Origin: Bacillota bacterium
GTDB taxonomy: Bacteria > Armatimonadota > Hebobacteria > Hebobacterales > Hebobacteraceae
Length of the DNA stretch: 7,846 bases
Direction: 5' to 3'
Assembly: GCA_030597345.1 (NCBI GenBank)
Contig: JAUVSA010000095.1
Span: forward strand, 1 to 7,846
Shown here: piece after piece, positions 1 to 5,209 of the stretch
Numbering within the stretch: position 1 is the first letter of the stretch
How the letters are laid out: each line of letters starts with the position of its first letter
Position numbers and translations under genes: made by a program
Notes under the pieces: generated by a model
Told to the model about the DNA's origin: nothing
The model's input: only the letters and a program-made list of their open reading frames with translations
Databases searched by the model: none

Positions 1-2
1 AA

Positions 3-224
3 GCCGTCGCCTGGCAGATGATGGGCCTCCAGCCCGACCCCATCACCAACCAGACTCGCAAGGACATCGAGCAGGCCCGCGTCGCCATCGACGCCACCAC
101 CGCCCTCGTCGAGAAGCTTCTGCCTCACGTACAGGGACAGGAGGCCAGGGACTATCAGAACCTCCTCACCAACCTCCGCCTGAACTTCGTCAAGCAGTCC
201 GAAGAGCCCGGAGAGGACGACTAG
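3..224 (+). CDS. DUF1844-like small protein, 5'-partial
   Basis: This is the C-terminal 73 residues of a gene that begins before the window; the frame is open from base 3 (AVAWQ, then MMGLQPDP) to a TAG at 222-224. The internal ATG at 18 is probably not the true start, because the residues before it already fit the family pattern. The opening 'W-x-MGLxPDPIT', the helix 'DIEQARVAIDATTALVEKL' and the closing 'YQNLLTNLRLNFV' match what I remember of DUF1844, small helical bacterial proteins of roughly 90-130 residues with no assigned role. The tail is acidic (EEPGEDD). No transmembrane segment or catalytic motif is visible. It converges with the glycoside hydrolase gene, whose stop lies 40 bases away on the other strand, so it is not part of that cluster. 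No clear terminator hairpin was found in the 40-base gap. The family call is from memory and fairly confident; the function is unknown. Confidence 0.75.
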   Translation, partial: AVAWQMMGLQPDPITNQTRKDIEQARVAIDATTALVEKLLPHVQGQEARDYQNLLTNLRLNFVKQSEEPGEDD

Positions 225-264
225 CCCCCGCTCCTACTTGCCGTCGGAGACGAGTTCTGGAACC

Positions 265-1446
265 CTATGACTTGGGAGGATTGCCGGGTCCGCCCGACGA
301 GCCGCTGATCAGTTCTTTAAGCGCAAACGCGCTTTTCCGCCATGTCTTGTCTCCGGCGATTACACCCCAGAGATCAACCTGGCTTGCCGGTTTCCCCTCC
401 TCGCTCCCTCCGTAGATTCTGTCGGGATCGTATCCCCCCTCGAACTCGTCCATCGAGACCCAGAGGAACACTTTCTCACACCTCGGCACCGCCAGCAGCC
501 GCCGGTACATATCCCCGAGCCACCGGGCGCGCAGCGCATCTTCCCGCTGCACCACCGGATGGTCGAGAAGGTCCTCGCCCCGGTAGCGAGGCTGGAACTC
601 AACCGACCGCATCATCGGGTCGCGCTTATAGGTCTCGCAGACCCAGTCCGAGGTGATGTTGCCGGTCCCCCACCAGCCGATCTCCGTCATCCACATGGGC
701 TTGTCCCCCTCCCCATGCTTCTCCGTCAGCGCCAAGAACTTCCGGACCCCCGCCTCCTCGGGCCTCGCATGGGGCCTCGTCCGGAAGAGCCCCCAGTCCA
801 CGTACATGTGCTCGTTGTGAATGTCGTAGTGTCCCCGGGCCGCATCCCAGAACTCCTCCCTCTCGCCGAGCACGGGCAGTTGCCCGAAGGCGCAGGGCAG
901 GACCGCGCCGGCCTCCGCCGCCTTCACGACCTTGTAGCCAACCTTCAGGATTCCCTCCACATACTCCATCACCGTCAAACCCTTGTGGAAGCTTCCCGGT
1001 TCGTTGAGCATCTCCCAGTAGTGGATCGAACCCTTGTATCGCTCGACCCAGGCCTCGATGAAGCTCTCGAGATACCCAGGATTGCTGCGCACCACATCGG
1101 CGAGCGACTCACCGGCCCAGGTGGGAACCGGCGGGCGGTCGAAGTGCCCGCCGAGCGTCGCCAGGATCTGGATTCCCGCGGCGTCGCAGGCCTCGATGAC
1201 CCGGTCGTAAGGCTCCCAGTTGAAGCTCCCCTTCTCCGGTTCCGCCAGCACCCACGAGAAGGCCAGACGGTTCCACCCGATGCCCATCTCCTTGAACTGC
1301 GATACCAGCCAGGTCCCGCTGTTCACGAAATCGTAGTTGCCCGGCCTGCCCACATCTGGCCTCATGAAGTTCAGTGCAATGCCATCCCGATAGCTGTTCC
1401 CCTGCTCCTCGCTCGACGTCTGCTCGGCTCTGGACCCGCGTTCCAT
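265..1446 (-). CDS. Clan GH-A-like glycoside hydrolase (cellulase/beta-xylosidase-type TIM barrel)
   Basis: The 393-residue protein reads as one (beta/alpha)8 hydrolase barrel. Early strands are at about 20-110 (GIGWNRLAFSW near 55-65, ILATLGGHFDRPP near 94-106). 'YWEMLNEP' at 143-150 supplies the putative acid/base Glu149, and 'MWMTEIGWWG' at 251-260 supplies the putative nucleophile Glu255. The Asn-Glu-Pro motif followed about 105 residues later by Thr-Glu-x-Gly-Trp is the retaining clan GH-A arrangement of families such as GH5, GH39 and GH42. I cannot settle the family or the substrate. There is no signal peptide or membrane segment, so it probably acts in the cytoplasm on imported oligosaccharides or glycosides. 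The ATG is preceded by GAGAGGAGAG, with about 10 bases between GGAG and the start. It is the last gene of the catabolic cluster, 168 bases after the enolase-family gene. A long plus-strand reading frame across it is a codon-bias shadow. Confidence 0.82.
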   Translation of the reverse strand: MERGSRAEQTSSEEQGNSYRDGIALNFMRPDVGRPGNYDFVNSGTWLVSQFKEMGIGWNRLAFSWVLAEPEKGSFNWEPYDRVIEACDAAGIQILATLGGHFDRPPVPTWAGESLADVVRSNPGYLESFIEAWVERYKGSIHYWEMLNEPGSFHKGLTVMEYVEGILKVGYKVVKAAEAGAVLPCAFGQLPVLGEREEFWDAARGHYDIHNEHMYVDWGLFRTRPHARPEEAGVRKFLALTEKHGEGDKPMWMTEIGWWGTGNITSDWVCETYKRDPMMRSVEFQPRYRGEDLLDHPVVQREDALRARWLGDMYRRLLAVPRCEKVFLWVSMDEFEGGYDPDRIYGGSEEGKPASQVDLWGVIAGDKTWRKSAFALKELISGSSGGPGNPPKS

Positions 1447-1500
1447 GTCAGATACTCTCCTCTCGCATGACGATATGGTGCTCTTGTCCGACAGATTGAC

Positions 1501-1527
1501 TGACCCGCTGCTTCTGACCCGCTGCTT
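1501..1527. repeat. Short tandem direct repeat, 13-bp unit
   Basis: The unit TGACCCGCTGCTT occurs at 1501-1513 and again at 1515-1527 with one base between, in the 168-base gap between the enolase-family and hydrolase genes. Nearby, GCGGTC at 1540-1545 and GACCGC at 1553-1558 could pair as a 6-bp hairpin. Only two units are present, so this may be chance slippage; an operator is possible but nothing else supports it. Confidence 0.4.
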
Positions 1528-1614
1528 ACCAGTGGAAGTGCGGTCGCCGCCTGACCGCGGTAGCTGACTGCAGCGCTTCGCCTTCGCCTCCGGAATGCCG
1601 ATGCCCTACCCGCC

Positions 1615-2745
1615 CTACCGCTCGCGGCTCTCCCATCCCACCTCGAACAAGCGGACCATGTTATCCTCGCCGTAGGGGTGCTTGGCGGCCTCCTTCTCGT
1701 CGAACTCGACTCCAAGGCCGGGAGCGTCGGGAACCTCCAGGTAGCCGTCGACCACCTTCGGGACACCGCGGAACACCTCGCTCGCCCACGGAACGAGGAA
1801 ATCGTCGAAGCACTCGTGGATCAAGAAGTGTGGCATCGTGCAGTGCAAGTGTGCGTTGACGGCCGTGTTCAAAGGGCTCTGGGCCTGATGACAGGCCACC
1901 TGCGCTTCGTGAGCCCGGGCAAGCGCCGCCACCCTCATCACGCCGCTGATGCCGCCGCACCGTAGCGGCTCGGGCTGAACGATACTCACCACGCCGGACT
2001 CCAGCAGCGCGGAGAACTCGCTGAGATACTGCAGTCGCTCGCCGTTCGCCACCGGTATTGGCATAGCGCGCGCCGCCTCGACAGTCGCCTTGATGTTGTA
2101 GGAGTTCACCGGCGCTTCGAACCACATCGGCCGAAACTCCGCCAGCGCCCGACCAAGTCGAAGGGCGGTGCTCATGGAGAAGCGATCGTGTCCCTCGATC
2201 AGAATATCTACATCGTCCCCCACGGCTTCGCGCACTGCCCGCACGATGGCCAATGAAAGCCTCTCTTCTGACCGATCGAGCTCGAGGTATGCCTTGCCAA
2301 ACGGGTCGAACTTGAGCGCAGTGTAGCCCATCTCCGTCACCTGCCGCGCCCGCTCGGCGATCGCGCTCGGGTCCCGCGGACAGGTGTACCACCCATTGGC
2401 ATATGCGCGCAGGCGCCGGTGCACCCGGCCCCCCAACAGCCGCCAGACCGGGACACCCAAGCGCTTACCCAGGATATCCCAGCAGGCGATCTCAATGCCA
2501 CACCTGGCGGTTTTCAGCGACAGGTTCGTGCCCTTATCCAACGCCTCCGCCACGCGCAGCGGCTCCGTCGAGTCCATACCGATCACGAAGCGCGCTATCT
2601 CTTCTGCTTCAGCAGCCATTGGCGCCGACGTTATGCCGGTTGCCTCTCCAAGGCCGGTCACGCCCTCATCGGTCTCGACCCTGATGATGACCCAGTTCTT
2701 CCACGGGTTCCCTACGATGCAGGTCGATACGCGTTCGATCTTCAC
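1615..2745 (-). CDS. Enolase-superfamily sugar-acid dehydratase (mandelate racemase/galactonate dehydratase-like)
   Basis: This 376-residue protein has the two-domain form and usual length of the mandelate racemase/muconate lactonizing enzyme group. The N-terminal capping domain covers about 1-115 ('VETDEGVTGLGEATG' 23-37, 'WDILGKRLGVPVWRLLGG' 89-106). The barrel has 'LKFDPFG' at 144-150 with Lys145, likely Mg2+ ligands Glu184 (IEGHDRF), Glu210 (WFEAP) and Glu236 (NGERL), a candidate catalytic His186, and His286 (ACHQAQSPL) with a conserved-type Glu311 (IHECFD). His after the first metal ligand plus a late His-x-x-x-Ser-Pro-Leu is the pattern of acid-sugar dehydratases such as D-galactonate dehydratase, which make 2-keto-3-deoxy acids. 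The first metal ligand is Glu rather than the commoner Asp. The exact sugar acid is unknown. The start is GTG (2743-2745), fixed by an AGGAGG five bases upstream. The gene follows the DapA-family gene by 10 bases, so translation is probably coupled. Confidence 0.88.
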   Translation of the reverse strand: MKIERVSTCIVGNPWKNWVIIRVETDEGVTGLGEATGITSAPMAAEAEEIARFVIGMDSTEPLRVAEALDKGTNLSLKTARCGIEIACWDILGKRLGVPVWRLLGGRVHRRLRAYANGWYTCPRDPSAIAERARQVTEMGYTALKFDPFGKAYLELDRSEERLSLAIVRAVREAVGDDVDILIEGHDRFSMSTALRLGRALAEFRPMWFEAPVNSYNIKATVEAARAMPIPVANGERLQYLSEFSALLESGVVSIVQPEPLRCGGISGVMRVAALARAHEAQVACHQAQSPLNTAVNAHLHCTMPHFLIHECFDDFLVPWASEVFRGVPKVVDGYLEVPDAPGLGVEFDEKEAAKHPYGEDNMVRLFEVGWESRER

Positions 2746-2750
2746 GGTCG

Positions 2751-2756
2751 CCTCCT
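2751..2756 (-). promoter_or_regulatory. Ribosome binding site fixing the GTG start of the dehydratase gene
   Basis: A perfect AGGAGG on the minus strand stands five bases before the GTG at 2745-2743. Its first A is also the last base of the TGA stop of the upstream DapA-family gene (2758-2756), so termination and re-initiation sites overlap. This supports the GTG start and translational coupling. Confidence 0.85.
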
Positions 2757-3685
2757 CACGCGAAGGGTCCCTTCACCACGAGGAGGTCGGAGATCTCCTC
2801 CAGCAGGACGTCCAGCTCGCGGTGATCCACCTCGTCCAATGGCCCACGGGTCGGATTGCGCACGACTGCTGTGCGGATGACCCCTCGACGCTGGAGGACC
2901 TCCTTGTAGATCACCATGGGATATAGAGCCTCCATGGTCAGCAGGGGCAAGATACGGCGGTAGAGCCTTCGGGTCTCTACCAGATCACCTCGCTCGTAGG
3001 CAGCCCACAGCGCGGCGTGAGCATCCGGCATATCACAGGCCGGCATCGTCCCACACAGGCCCCGCGCAATCTCGTTCATGATGTACCGACCGCCCTGGCC
3101 GCCAAAGATGCCCTTGAGCTTGGCCTGGTTCCGGACCAGCTCGCTCGCCCGCGACATCAGGTGAGTGCACGGCTCTGCCTCCTCCTTGATGTAGTCCACC
3201 CAGGGCAGCTCATCCACTAACCGCGCCAGCAGTTCAGGAGGCATTGGCGTGCCGAGCGGCGGATGGCAGTTCTGGACGATGATCGGCACTTGCGCCACCT
3301 GCGATATGGCCCGGTAGTATTCGTACAATCCCTCGCGGTGGGGCGGCATCAGCGGAGGCGGCATCGCCATCAACCCGTCCGCGCCCATCTCCTGCGCCGC
3401 CTCGGCCAGCTCCACCGCCGCCCACTGCGACCCGCCGGTGACGCTGATGATCACGGGCACGCGCTTGGCGGTCTGCTCGATTACGACCTTCCCCACGTGC
3501 CGACGTTCGCGGTCCGACAGAGCATACCATTCGCTCGCGTTGGCCGGAGTCACGATACCGTGAACTCCCGCCTCAATGCAGAACTCCACCTCCGCGCGCA
3601 GTGACTCCTCGTCGACACGTCCCTCCTCGTCGAACGGAGTCACCGCGATAACATAGAGGCCGCTGAAACGTAATTCCTGCTTCAT
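2756..3685 (-). CDS. DapA-family (dihydrodipicolinate synthase/N-acetylneuraminate lyase) aldolase, probably for a 2-keto-3-deoxy sugar acid
   Basis: The 309-residue protein is a class I aldolase-type TIM barrel of normal family length. It opens 'GLYVIAVTPFDEEGRVD' (9-25), the usual DapA beginning, and carries the Schiff-base lysine Lys167 in 'VDYIKEEAEP' (163-172). Two DapA hallmarks are changed. The Thr-Thr-Gly-Glu loop reads 'ANASEW' (48-53), and the Tyr-Asn-x-Pro strand reads 'VQNCHPPLG' (137-145), so a Gln138 stands where the proton-relay Tyr usually is. That argues against true lysine-pathway dihydrodipicolinate synthase and for a paralog acting on a keto-deoxy acid. It lies between a dehydrogenase and a sugar-acid dehydratase. 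The frame runs open to an in-frame ATG at 3775, but the extra 30 residues are unlike the family. The ATG at 3685 has an AAGGAG eight bases upstream, so I chose that. The precise substrate, and cleavage versus dehydration, remain open. Confidence 0.86.
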   Translation of the reverse strand: MKQELRFSGLYVIAVTPFDEEGRVDEESLRAEVEFCIEAGVHGIVTPANASEWYALSDRERRHVGKVVIEQTAKRVPVIISVTGGSQWAAVELAEAAQEMGADGLMAMPPPLMPPHREGLYEYYRAISQVAQVPIIVQNCHPPLGTPMPPELLARLVDELPWVDYIKEEAEPCTHLMSRASELVRNQAKLKGIFGGQGGRYIMNEIARGLCGTMPACDMPDAHAALWAAYERGDLVETRRLYRRILPLLTMEALYPMVIYKEVLQRRGVIRTAVVRNPTRGPLDEVDHRELDVLLEEISDLLVVKGPFA

Positions 3686-3693
3686 CCTCGCAT

Positions 3694-3699
3694 CTCCTT
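3694..3699 (-). promoter_or_regulatory. Ribosome binding site fixing the DapA-family start
   Basis: AAGGAG on the minus strand lies eight bases before the ATG at 3685-3683. The downstream protein then begins MKQELRFSGLYV, which matches the DapA family N-terminus. It decides against the alternative ATG at 3775. Confidence 0.75.
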
Positions 3700-3787
3700 G
3701 CGTCTTGCCGGCACGGGAAATCGCGGCGCCGGTAGCTGCTGCTTTCCTCCGGTGTGTGCGAAGGCCGAAATCCAACAGGGCTGCCCT

Positions 3788-4567
3788 CTACCCCCTAAGC
3801 AGAGTCTCTCCCCCGTCGATCCATATCTCGGTGCCGGTGATGTGGTCGGAGGCGTCGGAGGCAAGAAAGAGCACCAACCGTGCCACCTGCTCAGGCCTGG
3901 CTTGATCCCCCGCCAGAGGCCATGGGCCCTCGGGGAACTCGATCGGGACGCGGATCCGCTCCAGGTGCCGCCGCTCGGCGCTTTCCGCAACATCGGTCGC
4001 CACCCATCCGGGGCAAATCACGTTCACCCTGATCTTGTCCCGCGCAAACTCCAGTGCGGCCATCTTCGCGAATGCCACCTGTGCCGCCTTGGAGCACGAG
4101 TAGGCCGTATGTCCGGGGCCGCTGAATTGCCGCGTGCCGTTCACTGAAGACGTGATGATGATAGATCCGCCCTGCTTGCGCATGTGAGGAACAGCATACT
4201 TGACGGTGAGGAAGGTCCCTCTCAGATTGACGGCGAGAGTCCGGTCCCACTCCTCCGGGGTGATCTCCTCAATGGGCGCCAACACGCCCAGGATACCGGC
4301 ATTCGCGAACACGATGTCCAGCCGTCCCCAGCGCTCGATCACCTTCGCAACCGCCTGCTGCATCTGATCCGCCTGCGAGACGTCCGCCGCCACCGGCATC
4401 ACCTCCCGGCCGCTGCCCTTACACAGTTCCACCGTTTCTTGCAGCTTCCGCTCAGTACGGCCCAGCGCAGCCACCCTGGCCCCCTCTTCCGCAAACATGA
4501 TGGCCGCGGCCCGGCCGATCCCTGACCCGGCGCCGGTAAGGAGAGCCACCTTCCCGGTCAGTTGCAT
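3788..4567 (-). CDS. Short-chain dehydrogenase/reductase (classical SDR, sugar or sugar-acid dehydrogenase candidate)
   Basis: This 259-residue protein is a complete classical SDR. The nucleotide-binding glycine motif TGAGSGIG is at 11-18, 'AADV' at 60-63, 'NAG' at 89-91, Asn114 in the helix alpha-4 position, Ser140/Ser141 as the catalytic serine region, and Tyr156-x-x-x-Lys160 (AYSCSK). 'CPGWVATDV' at 185-193 and the end 'GTEIWIDGG' at 245-253 are typical of the FabG-like branch. Arg37 after the second strand (ALGRTERK) would suit NADP(H), though this is only an inference. In this setting it probably oxidises a free sugar to its lactone, or reduces or oxidises a keto-deoxy acid. FabG-like SDRs are too alike to choose by eye. 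The ATG at 4567 follows GAGGAG by nine bases. It is the first intact gene of the catabolic cluster, 102 bases ahead of the DapA-family gene. Upstream lies a broken membrane protein gene, not a regulator. Confidence 0.88.
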   Translation of the reverse strand: MQLTGKVALLTGAGSGIGRAAAIMFAEEGARVAALGRTERKLQETVELCKGSGREVMPVAADVSQADQMQQAVAKVIERWGRLDIVFANAGILGVLAPIEEITPEEWDRTLAVNLRGTFLTVKYAVPHMRKQGGSIIITSSVNGTRQFSGPGHTAYSCSKAAQVAFAKMAALEFARDKIRVNVICPGWVATDVAESAERRHLERIRVPIEFPEGPWPLAGDQARPEQVARLVLFLASDASDHITGTEIWIDGGETLLRG

Positions 4568-4739
4568 TCTAGCTGTCTCCTCATCATTAGCGCTGCCTCT
4601 AGCTTCACTTCGTCGGAGGGTCGGGCGGCCCCTCTGCGCGTCGATTCGCCGCCCTGCCCAGGGCCGATCGCTCCCATCGGCTCTGATGCGTCACGACGCT
4701 CGGAGGCCATCCCACGCCGAGCGCGCGGGAGCCGTCCGA

Positions 4740-5036
4740 TCACCACAATCGGCCGGTCTTGAAGGGCACTCCGGTGACGAGCGTTACGATGGCCCACAAG
4801 ATCTCGTTTAGAAGATCGCCGGCGATGAAGCCGATGGCCAGGGGAACGGTCTGCCGGTAGAGTCGCAGCCCCCCGTAGCGGACGACGAGAGTCTTCGCCA
4901 GCCATCCCACCACGAACGGCATGCAGTACATGTACATGACCCAGGTGTGGGCCGCCAGGTAGCCGATCGGATGGAGGGGCCACCATCAGAAGCGGAGCCT
5001 CATCGCTCCCAGCAAGACCGTCACGAGCGCCCCTGC
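4740..5036 (-). pseudogene. C-terminal remnant of a multi-pass membrane protein (DUF6784/DUF6785-like), interrupted by TGA
   Basis: Read on the minus strand, this frame gives 'AGALVTVLLGAMRLRF', then a TGA at 4988-4986, then 'WWPLHPIGYLAAHTWVMYMY' and onward through 'CMPFVVGWLAKTLVVRYGG', 'LRLYRQTVPLAIGFIAG' and 'DLLNEILWAIVTLVTG' to a TGA at 4742-4740. The piece after the TGA has two hydrophobic helices separated by the basic loop RYGGLRLYRQ. The string R-x-RF-(W)-WWPLHPIGY plus RYGGLRLYR resembles, from memory, the C-terminus of DUF6784/DUF6785 membrane proteins (about 600 residues, transporter-like) of Armatimonadota, Verrucomicrobiota and Planctomycetota. The homology-like text continues on both sides of the stop in the same frame, so the TGA looks like a Trp codon changed to stop. 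The N-terminal several hundred codons are absent, replaced by the pilin unit and its terminator. A 65-residue reading from ATG 4937 is possible, but its start lies inside the hydrophobic region and has no good ribosome site. I call it a degraded fragment. Confidence 0.68.
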
Positions 5037-5047
5037 CCGCGCGATGC

Positions 5048-5077
5048 ATGATAGGAGAGTGCCCGGCAACTAGTCAA
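5048..5077 (-). promoter_or_regulatory. Candidate sigma70-type promoter for the catabolic cluster
   Basis: On the minus strand TTGACT (5077-5072) is followed after 18 bases by TATCAT (5053-5048). Each hexamer is one mismatch from the consensus, and the sequence is unusually AT-rich for this DNA. It lies just after the pilin terminator and points towards the dehydrogenase gene. A transcript from it would run through the membrane-protein remnant as a leader of roughly 470 bases. It is predicted by eye only; the phylum's promoter rules are not certain to match. Confidence 0.45.
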
Positions 5078-5093
5078 CCTCCAGCACCTATCC

Positions 5094-5196
5094 CGGCCGA
5101 ACCGAGATCCAAACTGCGGCTGCCAACACAAACAGGCGGAGCGCCCATGAGGGCGCTCCGCCGTTGCGCACACGACTATCTCGGCTGAACCGAGAT
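5094..5196. repeat. Imperfect 15-base direct repeat on both sides of the terminator
   Basis: CGGCCGAACCGAGAT at 5094-5108 and CGGCTGAACCGAGAT at 5182-5196 differ at one base and flank the terminator. The right-hand copy forms part of the hairpin at 5177-5197. It may be a trace of a small local duplication; a regulatory role is unproven. Confidence 0.4.
5135..5162 (-). terminator. Intrinsic terminator-like hairpin after the first pilin gene
   Basis: GGCGGAGCGCCC (5135-5146) pairs perfectly with GGGCGCTCCGCC (5151-5162) around a 4-base ATGA loop, giving a 12-bp GC-rich stem. On the minus strand it is followed by TGTTTGTGTT, a weak but T-rich tail. It lies about 47 bases past the pilin stop at 5210, so it should end that transcript and insulate the catabolic cluster. 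Confidence 0.8.
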
Positions 5197-5197
5197 A
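5177..5197 (-). other. Small hairpin between the first pilin stop and its terminator
   Basis: TATCTCGG (5177-5184) and CCGAGATA (5190-5197) form a perfect 8-bp stem with a 5-base loop, 12 bases past the stop codon. A counterpart with a 6-bp stem lies at the same place after the second pilin gene. It may stabilise the 3' end of the mRNA. Confidence 0.5.
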
Positions 5198-5209
5198 TTG
5201 ACTGTCCTC

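Noticed and set aside
559..1470. Long plus-strand open frame (303 codons) opposite the glycoside hydrolase gene
   Set aside because: The minus strand encodes a protein with NEP and TEIGW hydrolase motifs. The plus-strand product has no recognisable motif, is rich in Arg, Pro and Leu, and is typical of antisense frames in GC-rich DNA.
2384..2926. Plus-strand open frames across the dehydratase/lyase junction
   Set aside because: They overlap two well-supported minus-strand genes with a coupled stop and ribosome site, and show no protein family features.
3686..3775. N-terminal extension of the DapA-family protein to ATG 3775
   Set aside because: The extra 30 residues are basic and unlike the family. 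The ATG at 3685 has a well-placed AAGGAG and gives the standard N-terminus.
4740..4937. A functional 65-residue small membrane protein from ATG 4937
   Set aside because: The frame carries family-like sequence upstream of this Met, there is no convincing ribosome site, and the sequence looks like the end of a long membrane protein. Not fully excluded.
4558..5049. Minus-strand 163-codon frame over the remnant region
   Set aside because: It is a shifted frame of the membrane-protein remnant. Its product is Arg/Gly-rich and hydrophilic with no family resemblance, while the other frame gives clear helices and the WWPLHPIGY and RYGGLRLYR strings.
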